From Plasmopara viticola (lineage: Eukaryota; Oomycota; Peronosporomycetes; Peronosporales; Peronosporaceae), in contig MBPM02000026.1 in NCBI GenBank assembly GCA_001695595.3, positions 372,001 to 436,000 of the forward strand: a DNA stretch of 64,000 nucleotides, read 5' to 3'. Shown one piece after another: positions 22,139 through 31,050 of the stretch. Positions within the stretch are counted from its first letter, which is position 1. Each line of letters opens with the position of its first letter. The notes below the pieces were generated by a model. The model ran no database searches. It was given only the letters and a program-made list of their open reading frames with translations, and was not told where the DNA came from. Position numbers and translations under genes: made by a program.

Positions 22139-23281
22139 GTATTGTAATGTATTACGTTATCGCGTTGCCAAGTTATGCACGTGCTAGGCTCAGTCTGGCT
22201 AGTCCACGGCATAGAGTGGTGTCCGCATACGTCGGGTCTCATTCGGCGGGCAGTGCAGCCAGCACCGAGGTCGTGAGGGTCTTCCATTTCTTTCGGTCTT
22301 GTGCAAGGGTACGTACCACTTCGAGGTCTTGTGCTGTCCGGAGTCGAAAACCGGAGCCACGGGAAACAAGATTGTGGTCGAGTGTCGAGGGGAGCGTGGT
22401 GCGGGGACGTCCGCGCCATTTTGCTGCGGTGAAGAAGAAGTAGGCACGCATCTGGAGGTTAGCTGGAATGTCGGGATTGCGGCGAAGTACATGGCCAAAC
22501 AGGCGCCAGCGAGCTTGTGTCAGTCGTAGTCTCAGCGGCCGCTCATCACAGAGGTCGTAGAGTCTTGCATTCGAAATAGGTCGGGGGTAGCGATAGCCAA
22601 GAGCGTAGCGAAGCTGGCGGCGATGGAAACTCTCGAGGCCGTGGAGCTCTGACTTGGTAAGAGCCCAGTTGTACAGCAGAATCGGTAGAACGTAGGTGTT
22701 GTACAATCGAATGCGTGTCTTGGGTGAGATGAACGTGGGGCGGAGCCAGACGGACCAGAGGCGGTGGAGCGCGAGGGTGGCCAGGGACTTGCGTCGGGAT
22801 AGATCTTTAATATCGCCGAAGAGTGTTCCGAGCTTCTTAGTGTGGTGCCAGGTTTCTTCTCGGGATCGGGCGTGTCGAGTGGCGCCCGACGGGTTGCAGT
22901 GGCGGCGGATTTCGGTGACTTCGGTCTTGGCTTCGTTTTTTTTTAGGGTTAGAAGGAAGTCATCAATGCGGTGCTCACCTCTATCGTAAATCTTGGTTTC
23001 TCGGAGGCCAAGGATATCGACGCGGTAGCGCCGGAGATCTTCGGGGAGTGTTACGTGCTTCTTGCGCTTCGAACCTAGAGAATTCACATTAAAGGAGCCA
23101 ATCCGGATGCGGTTGGCGCGGTTAAGGGCGTGGAAGGGGGTTTGGCCTGGTGCTGGAGACCGTCGCGTCGAGGGTGAGACTCGTTAGAGACCTGCAGATG
23201 CCCGAGAGCACCTGCCCGAAGCGCGCGAGCATTAAGCCCCCGCGCTTGGAAGGAGGGCGTCACCCCAACCTCTTCCGAAAA
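22139..23281 (-). mobile_element. non-LTR retrotransposon, internally deleted, with 11-bp TSD
   Basis: A 1,143-bp element in minus orientation, bounded by an exact 11-bp target duplication ATTATTCTCAT (22128-22138 and 23282-23292). The sense-strand 5' end is near 23281 and the 3' tail (...GTAATACATTACAATAC) abuts 22139. It keeps a GC-rich 5' leader, the start of an APE-type endonuclease domain, and the C-terminal part of the reverse-transcriptase ORF. The rest of the endonuclease and the RT catalytic palm are missing. Both ends match the 325-bp copy at 6493-6817. It occupies the 1.38-kb interval between NVL (5' end) and the thioesterase gene (3' end). Confidence 0.9.
22239..23087 (-). CDS. 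in-frame endonuclease/RT-tail fusion ORF of the retrotransposon
   Basis: An uninterrupted frame that fuses two distant parts of a LINE-type ORF. The first ~50 residues are an APE endonuclease start (RIRIGSFNVNSL just upstream in frame, then VDILGLRETKIYD). From about residue 55 the frame continues as the region after the RT thumb (RIRLYNTYVLPILLYN, ESFHRRQLRYALGYRYPRPI), seen in many non-LTR elements. The frame is open back to a TAA near 23189 but has no ATG; the given start is GTG. The product would lack RT activity (no FADD/YADD box) and most of the endonuclease. Whether it is translated is unknown. Confidence 0.6.
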   Translation of the reverse strand: MNSLGSKRKKHVTLPEDLRRYRVDILGLRETKIYDRGEHRIDDFLLTLKKNEAKTEVTEIRRHCNPSGATRHARSREETWHHTKKLGTLFGDIKDLSRRKSLATLALHRLWSVWLRPTFISPKTRIRLYNTYVLPILLYNWALTKSELHGLESFHRRQLRYALGYRYPRPISNARLYDLCDERPLRLRLTQARWRLFGHVLRRNPDIPANLQMRAYFFFTAAKWRGRPRTTLPSTLDHNLVSRGSGFRLRTAQDLEVVRTLAQDRKKWKTLTTSVLAALPAE

Positions 23282-23457
23282 ATTATTCTCATATCAAAGC
23301 TAATTTTCAAACATACTTTATCTCGTTACTGTGACAATGTTATTGGAAGCTTTTTCATTCTCATTTATTTAATCCCTAAATTTTATCGGATGCACGGAAC
23401 CAAAATCAAGGCAAACGTTGCGGTAATCAATTTCGATTTTGGACTGAAATCGCACTT

Positions 23458-24393
<936 letters not shown>

Positions 24394-24666
24394 ACCAAAA
24401 TGTGTTTTGGTACACAAAAAATAAACTTCACCGCCACCGAAATTGAGGGCCTGTACTTTTTAAGGATCAAGTCATTGGCCTTTTTTACTAGCAATAAGGG
24501 ATGCGTATTGTATTTGTTATTCATGTTCGAAGGATTAAATTACTCTGATACTGCATCTTAACACTCTAATTTTGAATCTTTGTACTTTGTCAGTATTTCG
24601 AATTTGGGCGCAGCCTTGCATAAACGCATGTACATGAACACGTAAATATATTGTAGTGTTGCCGAT
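24394..24666. other. short intergenic
   Basis: Separates the thioesterase 5' end from the TMEM94-like 3' end on the same strand, so it should hold the thioesterase promoter. No distinct motif was recognised. Confidence 0.4.
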
Positions 24667-27600
24667 TTACTTTGGGCTCCACATTCCAAGCCGTGTGTCA
24701 AATTGCATTCGTAGGAATTTGTTGTAGCGCACAAGATGCCGTTTGTCATGCGCTTTAATCGCTTCGTCAAGGCCCAAGATTGCAAACGGCCACACCCCGA
24801 CCACAACCCAAAAGGTCTGAGGTACTGATTGACTAACGAATTGCCACAGAGAAATATCATCTGCCCCGACGTTTCCAGCAAGAAGCATGCTAAAGATAAG
24901 TTGCAAGCACAAGAGCACACATGCCGTAGTTACCCACATAATGTTTCTGAACGGTGACTGCTTAAATACACTCTCGCATCGGTACAGATATCCACATGAC
25001 GAAGTGACGATGCAAATTCCTATCATCAGCAACATTCCAGCTTCAGCACGATCCACTGCTGCCTCAACAGCAGCAGGTCGTGGCACCATAGTCACCAATT
25101 CATTATCCAAAGCGAAATCCGTCCACCGATAATTTTGAAACTTTTCGTCTCCAAGACAATTTGGATCAGTAACGGTCGATGCTTCTAGAGAGAAGCCAAG
25201 TAAGCATTCAAACACGGTAAGGCACAGCAAGACCGAAGACAGATGGCGTCCGATAAAATACGCCACCAATCGTGTCAGATCCTCTTCCATGTCAAACTCT
25301 TCGTTTTTGCGTGGTGTTTTCTTCATAATGCCCTCCTCGCTTGCGGACGCAAGCATAGACAGACTGATAGCTGGCACAAAAACCCAAAGCAACCAAAAAA
25401 TAGAGGAGCAGGACAGCTGCGGTACGTGAGGAAATGGTATGGCGTACGAAGCGAGGATGATCGTAGCGATAAAAAGTTGCGATACGAAAATGAATGTGTT
25501 CATCTGATAAAAATTGGTGAGCATACGTCGTCCCAATCTGATGAGCTCTATTAAATGAGCCACGCTAGCAGTTCCATTCAACGTAGCACTATCGATTTCG
25601 TTTGTAGTCTTCGACTTTTTAATGCTTGCATCATCCGATGAGCTGTTCAAACGAAAGGCACATGCTAGTGTGTTCAGAATGTGACTAAATTGAATATCGT
25701 CATTAGACAGTACAGGAAGCTCCTTCCCGTGCGGAATTGATCTATCAAAGAAAGCATGCACACCTCCTTCCAATGCGACCGCCAGGTCTGCTTTCGAAAA
25801 CAGTGGAGCGTTACTTTCCTTCAATGAAGAGCCAACACCCATGACCACTTCGTGATGTTCTTGAAAGATCGAGATCATTTCACTAATCGTATTGGGTGTG
25901 CTATCTGTGTAAAGTGACACTAGTAGTGGAACATTGTCCACCTCAGCGAGGTGCCGTTTGATCGCTTCAACGCCATGCGGTAAACGCGCTTTAACGTCCC
26001 AATCCGAGTAGTTTGACGTCATGCGATGAGGGTCTGGGCCATCGCTATCCAATGGGCGCAGTGATATGGCACAATTCCAATCTGTCTCTATTCCCATCTT
26101 TTCAGCCAGAAGTTTGCTTCTGCGCATATTGCGTGGAGAGAAATACACAAAGCGAATGCCGCATGCATCCAAGTCTTCGATAAAGTCAGGTGTGTGCTGT
26201 TTTGGCTGGACGCCAGTCGCAACCATGCCCAAAAAAATCTGGTCATCTTGTATGCGCCATAACATTGATTCCTTTTCAGCAGAGCTCGTTTCAGATGGGT
26301 GTAGCCCAACAGAAGACTCAACGTCACTTATTGTCAAATGCCCACGTCGCTTTCGTGGGGGTGTGAGCTGTCCACTTGGAGGGGCCCCACTAGACTTAAT
26401 AATTCGCGGCTCCGACAAACTTTCTTGGTCCAGCAACATGTCGTCAACCGAGTGCGGAGAATTAAGCGGTGATACCGGTCCTGCAGAATGATTCGTAGTT
26501 ATGCACTCTTGCTCATGAATTTGATCTTCGCTAATGTTGCTAGAGAGCGGCATGCTATATCGTGCAGCAACTGATTGCGGAGAATTAAGTGCGCTTGCCG
26601 CGCTATCGTCAACAAGGTACACCGGTGGCAAGTGGTCACCCAGCTTCCCTTGCTGGCCCCGGATGATTTCAGCATCTGGCAAGTCAAAAAAGCTATTCCC
26701 ATTACCACTCGATTCACTACGGGTGAAAAAGCTATTGAACTTAGAAAGAATTGGAACGTAGGAAAATGCGGTACAGTCCAGATCCTCGACGCGCCACTGA
26801 TTATACATGTCGAGTATCGCACGTTGCTTGTCATTTGAAAGCGGGCATATTGACTTGCCATCCCAGTACTCACTGCAATGAGCTAGCACCACCGTTGGGT
26901 GACCACGTGAGAGCAATTGGTGGCGATTCGAGCGCTTGTCAAACACAACAGTCGAGTAAAGATGCGACTTTAAATTTCCTCGATATCGCGTGTCCTCGTG
27001 GCCCTGATCATGATGGTCACTAGAGTGTTCGTGATGCGCCAGTCGGGGGCAAATGATATGAATGGATTGCCGTCTTTGAAACGACGATAAATCATCAGCG
27101 ACCGAAAAACCCATCTCACGAGAAAGATTTAGCAAATGTTTTGGAAAAGGAAGCATCCGGATGTGAGCTGACAGTCGCTGCATACAGCTTCGCAGGTATG
27201 GATCTTTAGCATTACCATCGTCATCGCCTGACCAAAGTGCCTCATTCACAAGATATCGCATGTTCTCATCATAATGCCGCGCCGCATGTTCGTTATCGCT
27301 AACCATTATTGCTAATCCAATCGGTTTGAGCAGTGGCAAGTGCTGTTTCCACTTCGGGTCTTCGAATTGCAATCCTGTATTACAATCGCGCTCAGCATGC
27401 AAATCTAGAACTGTCGAATTGTTGCTTTGCTTATCGTTTAAAAGAAAAATCTCTTCTACAGATGGCGTTTGCTCACACAAGATATCATCATCAAAGCAGC
27501 ATAGCATTGTAATGTTACCCAAGCGCTCCAAAAGGCGAAAAGAGCGGAGTGGCACAGGAAGGAGTCTCCGGTCGGAAGAATGCGCGAGCTCGCAATGCAT

Positions 27601-29085
27601 GACACGAAATCTAAGCACCACTAAAAAGTATTGAAGTGAACGCATTGTTGCTGACTGTTTTTGGGCCTTCTCGGAGCGCAATTTTTCGCGATCTTCAAAG
27701 TCGTAAATGTCGGGTGAGGCAAATGATGTCCCTTTAAATATCGACGCCATTGCGCTATCAATACGAGACGGTTGCTCGTCCTGATGTTGCAAATTAACCT
27801 TTGACATCGTTGACAGATTTCTTTTTGCTGCAGTTTCAGCTTGAGGCTCATCCTCGCGACAAATCTTGCCGTTTTCCTCCGCATCGTGCTCATGTTCTTT
27901 CGTTTTCAGACCTTTTGGTGCCAAAATATCGTCAAATGATCCCAAAATGGATGCGATGGCTGCGGCCTCAGCGACAAACAAGACCAGCGGCGTATTCAGC
28001 GATGCGAAACACAGCCAAATTCCAATAGGCCCAAGCAAAATGTGGGAAAGCAACATGTCCAGTGACCGATGCTGCACAACCACACGCAAACCAATGGCCA
28101 CGAGCGCTAAAACTGAATACAACGTGCAAATATACACGGCTAATTGTCGTGCCTGTATCTGTAATTTCTGCGTGGGCGTCATCGGTCGTTTAATCCGAAA
28201 TAGAGCGTCCTCAATATCTCGAAGCACAGGCGTCTCCAGCATCTCAAAAATTCTCATCTCACCACATAACTCCAACAACAGCGGCGGATCGAATGTTGCT
28301 GTACATCTTGTCGTCTCTTTTGCGTGTCTTCGGGTCCAAGACGGCAATTTGCATCCTCTTGTATACACGAGATATTGTTCTGGCCCATTCATTTCCACGA
28401 GTCGCACGTCTCCCGGTGCAATATCTCCACTCATTAAACCCACCACGTCACCTTCCACTAAAAGATTCGTAGGCAAACGAAGCCACTGATTATCTCGATA
28501 ACATGCGGCGTAACAATTTGAAGGGAGCAGTACTGTCGGCTCGGGTCCGTAGCCCAGAGAACTTGACTCCTCATTGTTTTCATTATTCTGATCCTTGTTT
28601 TCCCGCAACATGTTTTGCACGGCTACACGAACGCGCTCAGCCATTTCTTCATGGTGTCGACGTTTCTGCTTCATGTTTAGAAACACATTTCCAGCTGCAG
28701 CAGCCACTAAAAAGATTCCTTCCCCTACTCCAGTTGTACCTCGATCCCACTTCGTTTCTGCAAAAGATTTGACTGCATCAACGAATCGAAAAGTGGCACA
28801 GAGTGCCAGCAGCATCGAAAATGGATCGCGAAACTCGGTCGTGCCATTCGACGAGCTCTCTTTCTCGTAAATCTTGCGTTCAATGGCTTTAAGCAGCCGC
28901 TTTCGCGCCGCGAGCATAGATAGTCCTAGCATTAGGCAGGGTGACTCCATACCTGATGAGCTACTAGCGTCGCTGCGAAACGTATTGTAACTTGAGCTGG
29001 CGTCCTTCGAGTGGCGCAACGGGTAGTTTGGCGGTCGTGATTGGGACAAAACCTCGCGACGCCGCCATGGTGCGGGTGACGACAT
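24667..29085 (-). CDS. TMEM94: TMEM94-like degenerate P-type ATPase
   Basis: A single-exon, 1,472-residue multipass membrane protein from ATG 29085 (an in-frame TTG lies just upstream). Its sequence follows vertebrate TMEM94, a P-type ATPase relative proposed to act at the ER, including as a Mg2+ pump. Matching blocks: EGDVVGLMSGDIAPGDVRL (actuator-like, about 215-235), ITMLCCFDDDILCE where TMEM94 has a similar CCxDxxGIL segment, IRFVYFSPRNMRRSKLLAEK followed by MGIETDWNCAISL (P/N domain), and VPLLVSLYTDSTPNTISEMI. The canonical phosphorylation loop DKTGT is not visible. Several hydrophobic segments lie near residues 75-130, 320-385 and in the last 300 residues. Long acidic, Ser-rich insertions make it about 115 residues longer than the human protein. 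It is divergent from eIF1A. Confidence 0.88.
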   Translation of the reverse strand: MSSPAPWRRREVLSQSRPPNYPLRHSKDASSSYNTFRSDASSSSGMESPCLMLGLSMLAARKRLLKAIERKIYEKESSSNGTTEFRDPFSMLLALCATFRFVDAVKSFAETKWDRGTTGVGEGIFLVAAAAGNVFLNMKQKRRHHEEMAERVRVAVQNMLRENKDQNNENNEESSSLGYGPEPTVLLPSNCYAACYRDNQWLRLPTNLLVEGDVVGLMSGDIAPGDVRLVEMNGPEQYLVYTRGCKLPSWTRRHAKETTRCTATFDPPLLLELCGEMRIFEMLETPVLRDIEDALFRIKRPMTPTQKLQIQARQLAVYICTLYSVLALVAIGLRVVVQHRSLDMLLSHILLGPIGIWLCFASLNTPLVLFVAEAAAIASILGSFDDILAPKGLKTKEHEHDAEENGKICREDEPQAETAAKRNLSTMSKVNLQHQDEQPSRIDSAMASIFKGTSFASPDIYDFEDREKLRSEKAQKQSATMRSLQYFLVVLRFRVMHCELAHSSDRRLLPVPLRSFRLLERLGNITMLCCFDDDILCEQTPSVEEIFLLNDKQSNNSTVLDLHAERDCNTGLQFEDPKWKQHLPLLKPIGLAIMVSDNEHAARHYDENMRYLVNEALWSGDDDGNAKDPYLRSCMQRLSAHIRMLPFPKHLLNLSREMGFSVADDLSSFQRRQSIHIICPRLAHHEHSSDHHDQGHEDTRYRGNLKSHLYSTVVFDKRSNRHQLLSRGHPTVVLAHCSEYWDGKSICPLSNDKQRAILDMYNQWRVEDLDCTAFSYVPILSKFNSFFTRSESSGNGNSFFDLPDAEIIRGQQGKLGDHLPPVYLVDDSAASALNSPQSVAARYSMPLSSNISEDQIHEQECITTNHSAGPVSPLNSPHSVDDMLLDQESLSEPRIIKSSGAPPSGQLTPPRKRRGHLTISDVESSVGLHPSETSSAEKESMLWRIQDDQIFLGMVATGVQPKQHTPDFIEDLDACGIRFVYFSPRNMRRSKLLAEKMGIETDWNCAISLRPLDSDGPDPHRMTSNYSDWDVKARLPHGVEAIKRHLAEVDNVPLLVSLYTDSTPNTISEMISIFQEHHEVVMGVGSSLKESNAPLFSKADLAVALEGGVHAFFDRSIPHGKELPVLSNDDIQFSHILNTLACAFRLNSSSDDASIKKSKTTNEIDSATLNGTASVAHLIELIRLGRRMLTNFYQMNTFIFVSQLFIATIILASYAIPFPHVPQLSCSSIFWLLWVFVPAISLSMLASASEEGIMKKTPRKNEEFDMEEDLTRLVAYFIGRHLSSVLLCLTVFECLLGFSLEASTVTDPNCLGDEKFQNYRWTDFALDNELVTMVPRPAAVEAAVDRAEAGMLLMIGICIVTSSCGYLYRCESVFKQSPFRNIMWVTTACVLLCLQLIFSMLLAGNVGADDISLWQFVSQSVPQTFWVVVGVWPFAILGLDEAIKAHDKRHLVRYNKFLRMQFDTRLGMWSPK

Positions 29086-29110
29086 AGCGGACACCGTCAA
29101 TCAGAATGAC

Positions 29111-29118
29111 GGAAATGA
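29111..29118 (-). promoter_or_regulatory. possible initiator (Inr) of the TMEM94-like gene
   Basis: The minus strand reads TCATTTCC, a good match to the oomycete Inr (TCATTYY), about 26 bp upstream of the start codon at 29085. A second, weaker TCATTCT follows within 10 bp. The whole 261-bp interval to eIF1A must serve as a divergent promoter. Confidence 0.4.
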
Positions 29119-29275
29119 ATGCGATAATGGCGGGAATTGAACACAGGAAATGTTGGGATCTGCGCAACGAGTGCGCACATACCAAGAGTGATGGTTACTT
29201 ATTTGTCTTATGAAAAACTGCATTTCTAGCCAAAAAGCCAAGCTCTTGGATTGTTAGGCTGCACTTCGGTCGTGG

Positions 29276-29287
29276 ATTGGTTGAAAC
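29276..29287 (-). promoter_or_regulatory. CCAAT-type box shared with the proteasome promoter
   Basis: ATTGGTTGAAAC (GTTTCAACCAAT on the minus strand), 60 bp before the eIF1A start codon. It differs by one base from the 12-bp core of the 13-bp motif found twice upstream of the proteasome beta-1 gene (51030-51042 and 51085-51097). Confidence 0.4.
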
Positions 29288-29346
29288 TATTTAGTGTGCG
29301 AACCACCTGTTACATTAGTGCGGGATTCGACAGCGAAGAATCGAAG

Positions 29347-29858
29347 ATGCCGAAGAACAAGGGAAAGGGAGGAAAAAATCGTCGCCGCGGAAAGAATGAC
29401 AATGAGGAGAACAAGCGCGATCTTGAGTTTAAGGAGGAGGGACAGGGTGCGTTTTCTCATTTCTTAAAGCCTCTTCTAGGTCGTGTATGCATACAACAAA
29501 ATTGGTCTAATGTTTACTATGTCTAAAATTGTACGCAGAATATGCACAAGTGGTACGAATGCTGGGTAACGGACGTTTAGAGGCTTACTGCTTTGACGGT
29601 GTTACGCGATTGGGCCACATTCGAGGCAAAATGCGCAAGAAGGTGTGGGTGGGCGCAGGAGACATCATCCTTGTGAGTCTGCGCGAGTATCAGGACGGCA
29701 AGGTTGACATCATTCATAAGTACAACGCTGACGAGGCACGCAGTCTTAAGGCGTACGGAGAACTGCCCGACAATGCGCGCATTAATGAGACAGCCGTTGA
29801 CATGGCGATGGAAGGCGATGGCGAGGATGACATTGGCTTTGACTTTGACGACATTTAA
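29347..29858 (+). CDS. EIF1A: translation initiation factor eIF1A
   Basis: An OB-fold factor that binds the 40S A-site, promotes scanning and start-codon selection, and helps recruit eIF5B. Two exons, 29347-29446 and 29539-29858, are split by a 92-nt intron (GTGCGT...ACGCAG); product 139 residues (human 144). The basic N-terminal tail ([14 protein letters not shown]) is followed by the OB fold with [20 protein letters not shown] and [19 protein letters not shown], then [17 protein letters not shown]. The C-terminal tail is acidic and ends [10 protein letters not shown], the motif that contacts eIF5B. All parts are present. Confidence 0.97.
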
Positions 29859-30221
29859 ACAGGCAGCAAAGTATGAACATAGAGTGATCGACATTAGTTA
29901 CTGGTGCGGCTTGGAGATGCTAAGCAGTCAAATAATGAGGGCTGGACCAAAAGTTTATTTTCCATGTCGTCAGTCGCTTGTGATGAAATAGCGCCGGACA
30001 GGAAGAAGAGAATCATGGTTAGAGCACGTGAAGTCCAGAAGTTGTCGGCAATGCGATGTGTTCATTTTTTGACCTGGGCATTTTTCTGCTAAGTTTGCTA
30101 TTGTATTGGAATAGAGTCGCTGATATTTTAATCGGAGTTTGCTATTTTTATCATCTGTTAATTTATATGATATTTATTGCAGCTGTTTTACTTGTGTGAA
30201 AGATGCCTCCAAACTCAGATT

Positions 30222-30725
30222 ATGAAGGATGTGCCAATATCGCCTACAGGAGTACCGCAAACCTTAGTGCCTAGGAAGCCTGTGCGTGATGTAATGGCCG
30301 ATAGTGACTCGCAGATTCGACAACAACTTAAACTTAATACTCGACCTGGTGGGGCGGAAAGAGATGCAATAGAGATGGCAACAAGTCCGCGGGTGAGAAC
30401 GCGCTTGTCAAGCGCAAAAGAAAGTGCCGACATTTTTGGCATGGGTACGTTAAACTGCGGGCTAAATGTCGAATTATGGCTTACACTTTAAACCTTGTTG
30501 ATGCGTGCTCCAGTGTGTGAGCAGAGCGAAGTGATCCAGTGGATGACTGCTTGCCATCCTGACCTGACTGCATTTGGTGTTAATCTCGAACGACGTGGAT
30601 ACCGGACACTTAGCAGCATTGCATTTCTGACTGAAGAAGATGTTGGCAGTGTCAAGAATGTGGCCTTGCGGCATTTGCTCTTTACTACGCTTACTAGATT
30701 ACGACACGAATTGTTTCGCATGTGA
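30222..30725 (+). CDS. small SAM-like domain protein, function unknown
   Basis: Two exons, 30222-30444 and 30514-30725, with a 69-nt intron (donor GTACGT, acceptor CTCCAG), give 144 residues. The N-terminal half is polar and probably disordered. The C-terminal ~65 residues (from VIQWMTACHPDLTAFGVNLE, with a FLTEEDVG box and a final helix ALRHLLFTTLTRL) look like a sterile-alpha-motif fold, a helical protein- or RNA-interaction module. An in-frame extension runs upstream to a strong acceptor (TTTATTGCAG, ending 30179), so an earlier exon is possible. A candidate is the ORF with ATG at 29964 (MSSVACDEIAPDRKKRIM), but no donor could be fixed. The SAM call is by fold pattern, not strict sequence. 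Confidence 0.65.
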
Positions 30726-31050
30726 TTAATACGTGCATTTTAGGAAATAGAAAAATTAAGAATCGACGCTCGATGTGTCAAAAGTTGCAGCAGTTGACGC
30801 TTGGAACGGTTTTGCATAAGTTACTTATAGCGTAAACAAATTTTCGTTTTTTGACGAATTATAACCTTAATTGTAGTCTTACACACTAAGATATTATTCC
30901 TTACATTCTTCCCATTGTTTAATCAGAGTGGAAATCAATGTCGAATATATCTCGGTGCATGTATAAAGTCGGAAGTCATTGCTCCACGACAGTCGAATGT
31001 GATTTCTGCTCGAAAATTGGCGTTCCGTGCGAGAAAGGATTGATGGTGTT

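Noticed and set aside
27866..28489. 207-codon plus-strand ORF
   Set aside because: Antisense shadow of the TMEM94-like gene.
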